Of a stretch of 64,000 nt of DNA, positions 1 through 9,691 are shown piece by piece. The notes under the pieces were generated by a model, which did no database searches, had not been told where the DNA came from, and saw only the letters and a program-made list of their open reading frames with translations. A program made the position numbers and the translations under genes. Source of the stretch: Clostridia bacterium (GTDB lineage: Bacteria > Bacillota > Clostridia > Oscillospirales > CAG-272); contig JAFUQP010000020.1 of NCBI GenBank assembly GCA_017472305.1, positions 114,697 to 178,696 on the forward strand, read 5' to 3'. The first letter of the stretch is position 1, and each line of letters begins with the position of its first letter.

Positions 1-212
1 TTGACAGAGAAAAAATAGCGGCGCTTGCCGCAATGCCCGACGATAAGCTGTGGGGCGAAATCGTAAGTATGGCGGCAGGACTTGGATTCAAGCTACCGGC
101 AAAAACACCGCCGCCTTCGGATATGCAAAGACTGCGAAGCGCTGTTACCGGACAAAAAATCAATATCGGTGATGCAATGCGCGTTCTTAAGGCCTATAAA
201 AGAGAGGAGTAG
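1..212 (+). CDS. 3' end of a gene of unknown function (truncated by the window edge)
   Basis: An open frame enters at base 3 and stops at 210-212, giving the last 69 residues of a protein whose start lies outside the window. The visible part has two helical-looking blocks: one around LAAMPDDKLWGEIVSMAAG, and a C-terminal block that includes MQRLRSAVTG and ends AMRVLKAYKREE. The stop is only 3 bases before the next gene, so the two are very probably co-transcribed. From memory, clostridial genomes carry a similar trio of small genes ending in a short membrane protein, but I know of no function. No catalytic motif is visible. Confidence 0.6.
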   Translation, partial: DREKIAALAAMPDDKLWGEIVSMAAGLGFKLPAKTPPPSDMQRLRSAVTGQKINIGDAMRVLKAYKREE

Positions 213-215
213 CCT

Positions 216-548
216 ATGAGTGAAGGTACACCCGATTTATCAAGGGTCGTCAGTCTGATTATGGAAAACCCGGGACTTATCGAACAGATATCCGCACTTG
301 TAAAATCCGATACGAAGGAGGCGGTGAGTGCGGCGGAGTCCGAAAAGGAGTCGGAGGAGAGCGAGCCCGCCGTTACTTTGACAGAGAGTGTCGCGAAAGA
401 GGCGAATGCCACTCCCTACGTGGGGGCGAGGCAAAACAGGGCTCGGCTGATGTCGGCACTGAAGCCCTACGTATCAGAGAGCAGACAAAAGGCGCTTGAT
501 TCCTTTTTGTCTATTGCCGATATACTTGATATGATGAGGTCGAGGTAG
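216..548 (+). CDS. Small conserved clostridial protein of unknown function
   Basis: This gene encodes 110 residues. An N-terminal helical segment (about 8-30, SRVVSLIMENPGLIEQISAL) is followed by a low-complexity Glu/Ser/Ala-rich linker (35-65). The C-terminal block (about 75-108) contains ARLMSALKPYVSESRQKALD and a helix ending in Arg. The LxALKPYxSxxRxKAxD pattern recurs in small clostridial proteins of unknown role. There is no signal peptide or membrane segment. It sits 3 bases after the upstream frame and 2 bases before the next gene, so the three are likely one translationally coupled operon. The function is not known to me. Confidence 0.7.
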   Translation: MSEGTPDLSRVVSLIMENPGLIEQISALVKSDTKEAVSAAESEKESEESEPAVTLTESVAKEANATPYVGARQNRARLMSALKPYVSESRQKALDSFLSIADILDMMRSR

Positions 549-550
549 AT

Positions 551-898
551 ATGTATACGAGAAGCTATTATCCCGACACAGGAGAACTACCCGAAAACTA
601 CGGCGGCATGGCTATGAGAGTGAGCGAGCCGCCGCCCGAGCCTCGCGAGCCCCAGAAGAATGAAGAGGCAAGCGAGCCTGCGGGCTTGTTTGGCAAAAAT
701 CAAGGCGAACTCTCTATGAAAGCGCCGATTTTCTCCTCGCTCCTCTCTCGTCTCGGAACGGTTGCGCGTCCTTTGGGAATAGAAAGGCTTGGCACCGAGG
801 AGCTGCTTATTATCGGAGTTGCGCTATATCTCCTCTTTTCCAAAAGCGGCGACAAGGAGTGCGCTATAATACTGCTTTTGCTACTTTTGGTAAACTAA
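551..898 (+). CDS. Small protein with hydrophobic C-terminus, unknown function
   Basis: This gene encodes 115 residues. The N-terminal half is proline- and glutamate-rich (PPPEPREPQ) and looks disordered. The C-terminal 35 residues form two short hydrophobic stretches split by a charged KSGDKECA turn, consistent with a membrane hairpin or tail anchor. It is the last gene of the short operon and faces polC, with only 22 bases between the two stop codons. Small clostridial proteins with a similar hydrophobic tail are often linked to sporulation, but nothing here proves that. Confidence 0.65.
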   Translation: MYTRSYYPDTGELPENYGGMAMRVSEPPPEPREPQKNEEASEPAGLFGKNQGELSMKAPIFSSLLSRLGTVARPLGIERLGTEELLIIGVALYLLFSKSGDKECAIILLLLLLVN

Positions 899-920
899 AT
901 TTTACATTTTTCGACATAAA

Positions 921-3900
921 TCAGAACATAGAGAACTGATTGGTTTCGGAAAGTCCGTCGAGAACGTGGTTGCGGCGGAGGATTTCTATAACCGCCTTTG
1001 ATATACCCGTACGCTCTCTTAAGTCCTCTACCGAGTAGATTTCGTACTTATCCCTTGTTTCAATAATCTTCTCGGCGGCGGTATCGCCAAGACCCGGCAG
1101 AGAGTTAAAGGGCATTCTGATTTTTCCGTTCTCGGGAAGGAAGGCCGTTGCGTCGGAGCGCTTAAGGTCAACGTTTAGGAATTTAATTCCTCTTGACATC
1201 GCCTCTCTTACAAGGTAGAGGGTCTGACAGGTTTCGTTCTCCTTTGCAGATGCCTCGTTGCCCTTTGCCTCAAGCTCCTTGATATAAGTGTTAACGTATT
1301 CAAGACCGTGGCCTACGACCTCGCCGTCAAAGCCGCCCGGGGCAACCGTGAGGAATGCGGCATAGAACTCCATAGGATAATAAATCTTATACCACACAAG
1401 CCTTATTGCCGACATAACGTAGGCGGCGGCGTGAGCCTTCGGGAACATGTACTTAATCTTCTTACAGGAGTCTATGTACCACTCGGGGACGCCGTTTGCT
1501 CTCATTGTGTCCTGCCACTCGGGGGTAAGTCCCTTACCCTTTCTTACGCTCTCCATTATCTTGAAGGACGTGGAGTTATCGAGGCCGTATCTTATTAGCT
1601 CGTTCATTATGTCATCTCGGCAGCCGATAACTCCCGAAATGTCGCATATTCCCGCCTTGATAAGCTCGTCGGCGTTACCGAGCCAGCAGCCCGTACCGTG
1701 GGTAAGTCCCGAAATCTGAAGAAGGTTTGCGAAATTCTTCGGCTTCGCGTCAAGAAGAACCTGCTGTAAGAATCTCGTTCCGAACTCGGGTATACCGAAG
1801 GTGGCAAGCTGGCTTCCGCCGATGTCGGCGGGGGTTATGCCGAGGGGCTTTGTTGAAACGAATAGCTCGTAGATGGTCTTATCGTTCATCTTGACGTCAA
1901 GCACAGAGGTGTTCGTGTATTTCTCGAGCATCTTGTACTTGGTCGGAATATCGTGTCCTAGCTCGTCGAGCTTCAGTATGGTATCATGAAGATAAGAGAA
2001 CTGGAAGTGGGTTGTAACGGTGTCGGCATTCGGGTCGTCCGCGGGGTGCTGGACGGGGGTGAAGTCGTAGATGTCGTATTCCTTCGGCACTACTATAATT
2101 CCGCCCGGGTGCTGTCCCGTTGTCTTTTTGATACCGATAATTCTCGTGGTCATATATCCCATTTGCGCCTTGGGGATTTTAATTTTGCGCTCCTCAAGGT
2201 ATTTTGCGATATATCCCCACGCGGTCTTATCCGCCAGAGTACCTGTCGTTCCCGCTCTGAACACCTGACCGTGACCGAAGAGCTCCTCGGTGTACTTATG
2301 CACCTTGCCCTGCACGTCGCCCGAGAAGTTAAGGTCTATATCGGGGGACTTGTCGCCGTAGAAGCCGAGGAAGGTTTCAAAGGGGATATCGTGTCCGTCC
2401 TGATAAAGCATTTCTCCGCAGACGGGGCATTTTTTGTCGGGAAGGTCGAAGCCCGAGCCAACCGAGCCGTCGGTAAAGAACTCGCTGTGGCGGCACTTCA
2501 GACATCTGTAGTGAGGCGGCAAGGGGTTAACCTCGGATATACCCGACATCGTTGCAACGAAGGACGAGCCTACCGAGCCTCGCGAGCCTACCTGATAGCC
2601 GAGGCTCTCGGAGTAGGCAACGAGCTTAACCGCAATCATATAAAGGACGGCAAATCCGTTCTTGATTATAGAGTCAAGCTCCCTTTGCAGTCGCTTCTCT
2701 ACTATTTCGGGAAGGTCGTCGCCGTACCAATCGTGCGCGCGCTTCCAGCAGGACTCAACAAGCTCCTCCTTTGCGCCCGGCAGGTCGGGCTCGTATCTGC
2801 CCTCGGGGATAGGTCTGATTTTCTCGCAGAGGTCAGCAATTTTGTTCGGATTTTCTATAACGACCTCGCGGCAGGCTTCCTCTCCGAGGTAGGAGAACTC
2901 CTCGAGCATCTCGTCGGTTGTACGAAGGTAGATAGGCTCGTCCTTATCGGCGTCCTTGAACTTCATACCCGCAAGAAGAATTCTTCTGTAAATCTCGTCC
3001 TCTTTATTAAGGAAATGCGCGTCGCAGGTGGCACAGACAGGCTTACCGAGCTTCTTGCCAAGCTCGTATATTCTCCTGTTTATATCTCGGAGCGCCTCGT
3101 CGTCTGCGACCTTTCCTTCGCTGACGAGGAAGCGGTTGTTGCAGATAGGCTGTATTTCAAGATAATCGTAGAACGAGGCAATCTCCTCTATCTCCTCTGC
3201 CTTCTTACCGTCGAGGATAGCTCCGTAGAGCTCACCCGAAACGCAGGCAGAGCCTATTATAAGTCCTTCTCTGTACTGCTCCACTACCGTCTTGGGCATT
3301 CTCGGCACCTTCTTCTGTCTGCCGAAGCCGCCGTAATAATTAAGGTAGCTGAAGGAAATAAGCTTATAGAGGTTCTTAAGTCCTACCTTGTTCTTTGCAA
3401 AGATTATCATATGGTAAGCAGGCAGCTTTACAGGGTCTACCGACTCACTCATTGCGGCGATTACGCTCTCGAAGTCTACAATTCCCTCTTTCTTAAGCCG
3501 CTCGAGCATTATTATGAATATCTTTGCAAGCACCTCTGCGTCATCAGAGGCTCTGTGGTGATGGAAGTCACCTATGTTATAAAGGTTTACTATGGTATCG
3601 AGCTTATGGTTTTTAAGCTCGGGGTTTACGTACTTTGAAAGTCCGAGGGTATCAAGATATGCGTTATTGAAGGGCATACCCTGCCTTTCCGCCGCGACTC
3701 TGATAAATCCTATATCGAAGTTTGCGTTATGCGCGATAAGAAGCCTGTCCCCACAGAACTCGAAGAAGCGCTCGAGAGCCTCTTTCTCCTTCGGCGCGCC
3801 TTTTACGTCCTCATCGGTAATAGAGGTGAGCTTGGTTATCTCCTCGGGAATCGGGCACTCGGGGTCAACGAAGATGTCGAAGGTATCGATAATCTCGCCC

Positions 3901-5363
3901 GCGCGGATTTTGACCGCGCCTATCTCTATGATTTTGCAGCTGCGGTTTGAAAGTCCCGTGGTTTCTATGTCAAAGACTACCATCTCGTCGTCAAAAGCGG
4001 GATAGCTTGTACCGAAAATACACTTTGCGGTATCGTTGACGAAGTACGCCTCAGTGCCGTACAGCACCTTGAGGTCGGAGCCCGAGCCCTCGAGGGCGAG
4101 CATAACCTCAGGGAACGCCTGAACGTTACCGTGGTCTGTGACGGCTATCGCCTTATGTCCCCAGCGGATTGCCGTATTGATAAGGTCGGCAGGGCTGATA
4201 ATAGCGTCCATCTGCGACATATTGGTATGCAGGTGAAGCTCCACGCGCTTTTCAGGTGCGCTGTCGGTGCGCTCCTCTGCCTTGATGCGGCGAATTCCCG
4301 TGGGTGCAAAGAACGGCTCGCCGTCAAATTTATCTATCTGCACTCTGCCGATTACTGCAACGTGCAGCATTTTCTTTTTTCCCTTCTTAACGGCACCCGC
4401 AAGGTCGCGAACCCAGCCGAGCTCCTCGTTCTTCAGGGTTTTCTTCATATAAATTGCCGAGCCGCCGTCGGATATTCCTATCGTGCAGTTGGTTTTATCT
4501 CCCGCTCGCGTTTCCTTCTCGGTTACCTCAAAGACAGTACCGAGAACGACGGTTCTGCCGCGCGCGGAGCTTAGATTTGCAAGCGGAGTGGGCTCTGTAA
4601 TATCGAAGTCCTCGCCAAAGACAGGCTCGCTTTCCGCAAAGGAGTAGGTTGTTGCGCCTATTCGGTATTTTGTATCTGCAAGCACCTCGAGTGCTCCCGT
4701 GGCACTCGATATTCCCGCCTTAGCCTCGAAGTCGTAGTGAGGGTCGGCGGCTCTCGCCTCATTCTCGCGGCGCACTCTTTCCTCGGCGCGCTCTCTTATA
4801 AGCCGCTCGCGGCTCTCTTCCTCTGCCTTTACTATAATGTCGGCTCTGCGGCTCTCCCACATTTGTCTGCGCTCCGCGGCACCGCTGCCGCCTATAATTT
4901 CGACTTGTCTTGTAATTCCGTAGCGCGAGAGGAGTATTCCGGAGAGAATATTCTCGGTATTCGCGCCCTTGACGAAATCAACGCCGTGGGACTCAAAGGG
5001 GATTTTTACTGTGATTTTCTCGCCGTCGTCGGAATACTCCGCTCCCGTGAAGAAGCCGTGAGTAACCGCGCCGCAGGTTGCCGCCTCGAAGGCTATCTCG
5101 CCAAAGCGCGAGAGGTCGAAGCACTCGGGGGGGAAGTGAGGCAGTATTTTGAAGGACTCGGCAGAATAAAGCGCCCTGCACTCGTCCTCGATTTCGTATA
5201 TAAGCTCGGGGTCCTCGTGTGAGTCAAAGGACAGGTCAACCTCAACTCGCATAGGCTCGCGTGTGTAGCGGAAGCGCGCCGAATGAGCGCGCAAAAGCAG
5301 CTCCCGTCGGTCACCCTCGGGAGAGTATCTTGTGAATACCTCTAAAAACTTCTTTTCTGCCAT
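921..5363 (-). CDS. polC: DNA polymerase III alpha subunit, PolC type
   Basis: This is the replicative DNA polymerase of low-GC Gram-positive bacteria, 1480 residues (family about 1430-1460). An OB-fold region lies at about 265-365. The PHP domain starts at about 375 with HLHTNMS and VTDHGN, and an inserted DEDDh proofreading exonuclease starts at about 463 (FDIETTGLS). The polymerase core follows, with SRGSVGSSF and the catalytic-aspartate region SPDIDLNFSGD. A PolC-typical zinc site (CLKC ... CPVCG) lies between these last two motifs. It starts 3 bases after the ispG stop with a weak ribosome-binding site, so translational coupling is likely. It is the last gene of the long minus-strand run. 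Long open frames on the opposite strand are codon-bias shadows. Confidence 0.98.
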   Translation of the reverse strand: MAEKKFLEVFTRYSPEGDRRELLLRAHSARFRYTREPMRVEVDLSFDSHEDPELIYEIEDECRALYSAESFKILPHFPPECFDLSRFGEIAFEAATCGAVTHGFFTGAEYSDDGEKITVKIPFESHGVDFVKGANTENILSGILLSRYGITRQVEIIGGSGAAERRQMWESRRADIIVKAEEESRERLIRERAEERVRRENEARAADPHYDFEAKAGISSATGALEVLADTKYRIGATTYSFAESEPVFGEDFDITEPTPLANLSSARGRTVVLGTVFEVTEKETRAGDKTNCTIGISDGGSAIYMKKTLKNEELGWVRDLAGAVKKGKKKMLHVAVIGRVQIDKFDGEPFFAPTGIRRIKAEERTDSAPEKRVELHLHTNMSQMDAIISPADLINTAIRWGHKAIAVTDHGNVQAFPEVMLALEGSGSDLKVLYGTEAYFVNDTAKCIFGTSYPAFDDEMVVFDIETTGLSNRSCKIIEIGAVKIRAGEIIDTFDIFVDPECPIPEEITKLTSITDEDVKGAPKEKEALERFFEFCGDRLLIAHNANFDIGFIRVAAERQGMPFNNAYLDTLGLSKYVNPELKNHKLDTIVNLYNIGDFHHHRASDDAEVLAKIFIIMLERLKKEGIVDFESVIAAMSESVDPVKLPAYHMIIFAKNKVGLKNLYKLISFSYLNYYGGFGRQKKVPRMPKTVVEQYREGLIIGSACVSGELYGAILDGKKAEEIEEIASFYDYLEIQPICNNRFLVSEGKVADDEALRDINRRIYELGKKLGKPVCATCDAHFLNKEDEIYRRILLAGMKFKDADKDEPIYLRTTDEMLEEFSYLGEEACREVVIENPNKIADLCEKIRPIPEGRYEPDLPGAKEELVESCWKRAHDWYGDDLPEIVEKRLQRELDSIIKNGFAVLYMIAVKLVAYSESLGYQVGSRGSVGSSFVATMSGISEVNPLPPHYRCLKCRHSEFFTDGSVGSGFDLPDKKCPVCGEMLYQDGHDIPFETFLGFYGDKSPDIDLNFSGDVQGKVHKYTEELFGHGQVFRAGTTGTLADKTAWGYIAKYLEERKIKIPKAQMGYMTTRIIGIKKTTGQHPGGIIVVPKEYDIYDFTPVQHPADDPNADTVTTHFQFSYLHDTILKLDELGHDIPTKYKMLEKYTNTSVLDVKMNDKTIYELFVSTKPLGITPADIGGSQLATFGIPEFGTRFLQQVLLDAKPKNFANLLQISGLTHGTGCWLGNADELIKAGICDISGVIGCRDDIMNELIRYGLDNSTSFKIMESVRKGKGLTPEWQDTMRANGVPEWYIDSCKKIKYMFPKAHAAAYVMSAIRLVWYKIYYPMEFYAAFLTVAPGGFDGEVVGHGLEYVNTYIKELEAKGNEASAKENETCQTLYLVREAMSRGIKFLNVDLKRSDATAFLPENGKIRMPFNSLPGLGDTAAEKIIETRDKYEIYSVEDLRERTGISKAVIEILRRNHVLDGLSETNQFSMF

Positions 5364-5366
5364 TGT

Positions 5367-6446
5367 CTACACCATTGACTTTATTTCTTCAATAAGCTCG
5401 TCTATAATTCTTTCCTCGGGAATTTTTCTTACCGAAACGCCTCTCTTGAAAAGCAGAGCCTCACCGACGCCTCCCGCAATACCTATGTCGGCATCAGATG
5501 CCTCGCCCGGCCCGTTTACAGCGCAGCCCATAAGAGCGACCTTGATATTCTTGTCTAGAAGTCCCTCGCGCCTTGCACGCTCCTCGAATTTCTCCGAAAG
5601 CAAGAGAAGGTTTATCTTCGTTCTGCCGCAGGTTGGGCAGGATACGATATCCATTCGAGGCTTGTCCGAAAGCCCGAGAGAAGAAAGTATTTCTCGCGCA
5701 AGAGAAATCTCCTCGACGGGGTCGTCGGTGAGTGAAACTCTTACTGTATCACCTATTCCCTCGGCAAGAAGCGTACCTATACCTATACTGCTCTTAACCG
5801 CCGCAGAGAGGCGCGCGCCTGCTTCCGTTACGCCTAAATGCAAAGGATAGTTTACCTTTTCCGCAAGAATTCTGTTTGCGGCTATCATTGAGGGAACACT
5901 CGATGCCTTGACGGATATTATGATATCCGAGAAGCCAAGCTCCTCGAGAAGCTCTGCGTTATAGAGTGCTGACTCGGCGAGCGCCTCGGGGGTAGGTGAG
6001 CCGTATTTCTTTAGTAGGTGGGCTTCAAGCGAGCCTGAATTAACACCTATTCTGATAAGGCATTTTCTCTCGCTTGCAGCCTTTACGACCTCGGCAATTT
6101 TCTCGCGTGAGCCAATGTTACCGGGGTTTATTCTAACCTTATCAACCCCTGCCTCGATTGCGGCAACGGCAATTTTATAGTTGAAATGGATATCCGCGAC
6201 AAGAGGCACCTTAATGCCCATTTTTCGCAGCTCCGCAAAGGTAGAGACCGACTCGAGGGTTGGAGCAGTTATTCTTACGATATCGCAGCCGGAGTCCTCA
6301 AGAGCCTTTGTCTGCCTGTAGGTTGCCATAACGTCGTGGGTATCGGTATTGGTCATTGACTGCACCGATATCGGGTGATGTGCACCTATGCCAACCTTGC
6401 CGACAAACACCTCTCGCGAGCTTCTGCGTATTATGCCCTTATTCAT
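5367..6446 (-). CDS. ispG: 4-hydroxy-3-methylbut-2-enyl-diphosphate synthase
   Basis: IspG converts methylerythritol cyclodiphosphate to HMBPP in the MEP isoprenoid pathway. The 359-residue protein is the compact bacterial form. The N-terminal TIM barrel starts near IGAHHPISVQSMTNTDT. The C-terminal [4Fe-4S] module has the expected cysteines in SCPTCGRTK and MGCAVNGPGEA, plus the glutamate of the GPGE motif. It lies between rseP (23 bases upstream) and polC (3 bases downstream), the common Firmicutes order. With dxr two genes upstream, it gives this cluster two of the MEP pathway enzymes. Confidence 0.98.
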   Translation of the reverse strand: MNKGIIRRSSREVFVGKVGIGAHHPISVQSMTNTDTHDVMATYRQTKALEDSGCDIVRITAPTLESVSTFAELRKMGIKVPLVADIHFNYKIAVAAIEAGVDKVRINPGNIGSREKIAEVVKAASERKCLIRIGVNSGSLEAHLLKKYGSPTPEALAESALYNAELLEELGFSDIIISVKASSVPSMIAANRILAEKVNYPLHLGVTEAGARLSAAVKSSIGIGTLLAEGIGDTVRVSLTDDPVEEISLAREILSSLGLSDKPRMDIVSCPTCGRTKINLLLLSEKFEERARREGLLDKNIKVALMGCAVNGPGEASDADIGIAGGVGEALLFKRGVSVRKIPEERIIDELIEEIKSMV

Positions 6447-6469
6447 TTCGGTCTCCTTTCTTAATTCTG

Positions 6470-7504
6470 TTAAAACAGTCCGACTATATCCTTAATCATT
6501 ATAAATACCGAGAAGCCGAGAAGAAGCAGAAGTCCTATTCCGTTCACCGAGGCTTCGATATTCTTCGGTATTCTTTTTCTCGTAATCATTTCAAAGAGTA
6601 TGCACACAAGCCGTCCGCCGTCGAGCGCCGGAATTGGCAAGAGGTTCATTACTCCGAGGTTTATGCTGATAAGCCCCGTAATGTAGAGAAGCGAGGTGAA
6701 GCCGAGCTTCGCTGCATCTCCTATAGCGCCGGAAATTCCGACGGGACCCGATACGGCGGCTATCGTGTATCTTCCTGTTATCAGGTCAAAGAGGCTCTCC
6801 CATACCATTCGTATAATGAGCCAGGATTTCGACATTGAGTAGGAAAGGACGCTGCCAAAGGTCTTTTCGCTAGCCCAGACCTGGAAATCCATTACTCCAA
6901 ACACCTGCCCCTCGGATTCTTCGGTCGGGAACACGACGTCGGGCAGCACTATTTCCTTGCCGTCTCTTATGACGGTGATATCTATCGGCTCGTTTCCGCG
7001 GCGCATAATCTCGTAAGAAAGCTCGTCTGCAATTCTTACGCGCTTGCCGTCCACCTCTATGACCGTATCGCCCTCTAAAAGAGTTCCCTCTGTGGTTGTG
7101 CCGAGGCCTGTGTCAACGAATTTCGCGACGGTCGTGCCGCCTATGTTCACCATACAGGAAAGTATCACGATACAGATAAGTCCTGCAACTATATTTACGG
7201 TCGCGCCCGCAACGGTTATGATAAAGCGCTGCCAGGCGGGCTTCTTGTCAAAGGAATTGGGGTCGTCGCTCTCGCCGTCCTCACCGACCATTGCGACGTA
7301 TCCGCCGAAGGGTATCATCGAGAGGGCGTAGCGTATTCCCGTCTTTTTCGAATCGTACCAGACGAGCTTCGGGCCCATTCCAATCGAGAACTCGGTTATA
7401 GTTACGTTAAAAATTCTTGCAAATATATAATGTCCGAACTCGTGAATGAAAATCAGAATGCCGAAAACGAGAATTGCCGAAAGCACGGTTACAAGGGTAT
7501 CCAA
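6470..7504 (-). CDS. rseP: Site-2 intramembrane zinc metalloprotease
   Basis: This is an RseP/RasP-family site-2 protease, which cleaves anti-sigma factors and other membrane substrates within the bilayer. The 344 residues include the N-terminal transmembrane zinc motif HEFGH (about 21-25), a PDZ domain in the middle (LLEGDTVIEVDGKRV region), and the C-terminal NLLPIPALDGGRL segment that supplies the third zinc ligand. Several hydrophobic membrane segments are visible. It lies 12 bases downstream of the dxr stop, within the dxr-rseP-ispG-polC run typical of Firmicutes. Confidence 0.96.
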   Translation of the reverse strand: MDTLVTVLSAILVFGILIFIHEFGHYIFARIFNVTITEFSIGMGPKLVWYDSKKTGIRYALSMIPFGGYVAMVGEDGESDDPNSFDKKPAWQRFIITVAGATVNIVAGLICIVILSCMVNIGGTTVAKFVDTGLGTTTEGTLLEGDTVIEVDGKRVRIADELSYEIMRRGNEPIDITVIRDGKEIVLPDVVFPTEESEGQVFGVMDFQVWASEKTFGSVLSYSMSKSWLIIRMVWESLFDLITGRYTIAAVSGPVGISGAIGDAAKLGFTSLLYITGLISINLGVMNLLPIPALDGGRLVCILFEMITRKRIPKNIEASVNGIGLLLLLGFSVFIMIKDIVGLF

Positions 7505-7516
7505 TTTGTTTTTCTC

Positions 7517-8695
7517 CTAAATAGACTGTTTTGCGAGCGCTCTGACGGCCTCGCGTGCGTATATTCTTGCCTCTCTGTCTGACGTTATTATGTCGGGGAG
7601 CGAGGTATGCGACCTTGCCGAGTACATTCTGTCGGTTGTGGAAATGACGGTTTTTGAAATATCGGTAAAGCCGATTTTTCCTTCAAGGAAGGCGGCTACT
7701 GCCACCTCGTCGGCGGCATTCATCACCGCGGGCATAGCTCCGCCCGCCTCTATCATATCCGAGGCGAGAGAAAGAAGCGGAAACGCCTCTCTGTCAGGCG
7801 CGGCAAATGTAAGGCGCGAGAGCTTTATAAGGTCAAGCGGCTCGGTTGCCGACTCGCACCTGTCCGGGTAATCTACAGCATACTGCACGCAGCTACGCAT
7901 ATCCGGGCTCGAGAGCTCACCGATTACGGTATTATCAATATATTCGACAGCAGAGTGAAGTATACTTTCTCTGTGTATTATAACCTCTACCTTTGAGGGT
8001 GCAACGCCGAAGAGATGCACCGCCTCAATAAGCTCAAAGCCTTTATTCATAAGGGTTGCCGAGTCAACGGTTATTTTCCTGCCCATCTTCCAGGTTGGGT
8101 GAGCAAGGGTATCGGCAAGGGTTACCCCCGAAAGCTCCTCGGCTGATTTGCCATAGAAGGGGCCGCCCGAGGCTGTGAGCAGAATTTTCTTTATCTCGGA
8201 ATGTCTTCCTGCCTTCATCGACTGGAAGATTGCCGAATGCTCACTGTCAACAGGGATTATCTCCGAGCCGGACTCGCGAGCAGAATTCATAACGATATCT
8301 CCCGCGATAACAAGGCTCTCCTTATTGGCGAGAGCAAGGCGCGAGCCGCGCTTGATTACCTCGAGAGTAGGCATAAGCCCCGCCTCACCGAGGATAGAGT
8401 TTATGAAAACCTCAGCAGAGGAATCGGCAATAGCCTCGAGTATTCCTTCGGCGCCGGAGTATATTCTTATTCCGCTGCCGGAGAGCGCCTCACTGAGCTC
8501 TTCCCTCTTATTTTCGTCTGCTATCGCGACGGCACGGGGGGAAAGCGCGCTGCAAAGCTCGAGCAGTCCCGAGAGGTCGCTGCCTGCGGTCAGAAGGTCC
8601 ACAGAGTAAGCCCGCGAGGCTGCAACCGATGCCGCCTGCCTTCCGACAGAGCCCGTCGCACCGAGTATTGCTATTTTCTTTTGATTACCGTTCAT
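7517..8695 (-). CDS. dxr: 1-deoxy-D-xylulose-5-phosphate reductoisomerase
   Basis: Dxr makes 2-C-methyl-D-erythritol 4-phosphate, the committed step of the MEP pathway. The protein is 392 residues, normal for the family. The N-terminal NADPH-binding motif is GATGSVGRQA. NKESLV lies in the cofactor/substrate region, and the metal and substrate site includes PVDSEHSAIFQ and MNKGFE. It is the third of the envelope-precursor genes in transcription order after uppS and cdsA. A 150-base gap separates it from cdsA, wider than the other gaps in this run. Confidence 0.97.
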   Translation of the reverse strand: MNGNQKKIAILGATGSVGRQAASVAASRAYSVDLLTAGSDLSGLLELCSALSPRAVAIADENKREELSEALSGSGIRIYSGAEGILEAIADSSAEVFINSILGEAGLMPTLEVIKRGSRLALANKESLVIAGDIVMNSARESGSEIIPVDSEHSAIFQSMKAGRHSEIKKILLTASGGPFYGKSAEELSGVTLADTLAHPTWKMGRKITVDSATLMNKGFELIEAVHLFGVAPSKVEVIIHRESILHSAVEYIDNTVIGELSSPDMRSCVQYAVDYPDRCESATEPLDLIKLSRLTFAAPDREAFPLLSLASDMIEAGGAMPAVMNAADEVAVAAFLEGKIGFTDISKTVISTTDRMYSARSHTSLPDIITSDREARIYAREAVRALAKQSI

Positions 8696-8845
8696 AAATA
8701 CCTCGCTTGCATATAGAGCCTTATTGATATATTCTCTTCATTTGTCTACAAGAGAGCCGAGGCGCTGACCGATACCAAACCAAATTGAAGCATTCAGATT
8801 GACACCAGCTAGGACGACCCGACTCTCGTGAAGCTTATTAAAGTC

Positions 8846-9691
8846 TTAAACTATGATGATTGGCGGTACAACAAGACAGAGTATAAGAAGTATCGTTGAA
8901 ACCGCAAGAATCGAGTCGAAGCGGTCCATTATACCGCCGTGACCCGGAAGAAGATTGCTATAATCCTTAACGCCGTGCTCACGCTTGATAAGCGAGGCGA
9001 TAAGGTCGCCGAGCTGGGATACTACCGCGAGAATTGCCGCGTAGATTGCAAGCACGAAGTATCTTACCTCCATTTCCTCAATAGCGAGGTCGAGAATAAG
9101 TCCGTAAAGAAGGAATGCGATAATCGCTCCGACAACTCCGCCTATTGCGCCCTCGACTGTTTTCTTGGGGCTGATTTCGGGTATAAGCTTATGCTTGCCT
9201 ATCAGGGAGCCTACTATGTACGCCATAGAGTCGGACACCCATGAAACTATAAACACAAGAGCAAGCCAGAATACACCGACCTCACGGTTTATGTATCTAA
9301 TAATCGATAGCGCGGAGAAGGAAACGACGACGTAGGTTATCGACATAAAGACCTCGGCTATCGTCTTATAGGATATTCTTCCCTTCGAGAACACCGACAC
9401 ACCCATAATGTAAATTAGATAAAAGAACATAAGGGCGGCTATGGTGAGAAGGTAGATTGAGCTCTTCTCGTTCGTTACGAAAAAGCTGCCGAACGGCAAA
9501 GCACAAGACAGTATATAAGCAGGAACCGAGAGAATATACTCACGCTCCACTCCGATAGCGCGCAGTATCTCGTAGGTCGCGAAAAGCGACAGCACCGCGA
9601 GCGCAATCGGGTAAATTATATACTGTGAAAAGATTATTAACGGTACCGTTACCAGCAGTATAAATGCCGATGTTATCGTTCTTGTTTTCAT
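8846..9691 (-). CDS. cdsA: Phosphatidate cytidylyltransferase (CDP-diacylglycerol synthase)
   Basis: CdsA activates phosphatidic acid with CTP to give CDP-diacylglycerol for phospholipid synthesis at the membrane. The 281-residue protein has multiple transmembrane segments and the C-terminal CDS signature, here SLIKREHGVKDYSNLLPGHG followed by GIMDRFDS. The start codon overlaps the uppS stop by one base (TAATG), so the two are translationally coupled. Confidence 0.96.
   Translation of the reverse strand: MKTRTITSAFILLVTVPLIIFSQYIIYPIALAVLSLFATYEILRAIGVEREYILSVPAYILSCALPFGSFFVTNEKSSIYLLTIAALMFFYLIYIMGVSVFSKGRISYKTIAEVFMSITYVVVSFSALSIIRYINREVGVFWLALVFIVSWVSDSMAYIVGSLIGKHKLIPEISPKKTVEGAIGGVVGAIIAFLLYGLILDLAIEEMEVRYFVLAIYAAILAVVSQLGDLIASLIKREHGVKDYSNLLPGHGGIMDRFDSILAVSTILLILCLVVPPIIIV

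Noticed and set aside
1986-3638. 550-codon open frame antisense to polC
   Set aside because: It lies wholly inside polC on the other strand, its translation is low-complexity and has no domain-like pattern, and such frames arise from the codon bias of this genome.
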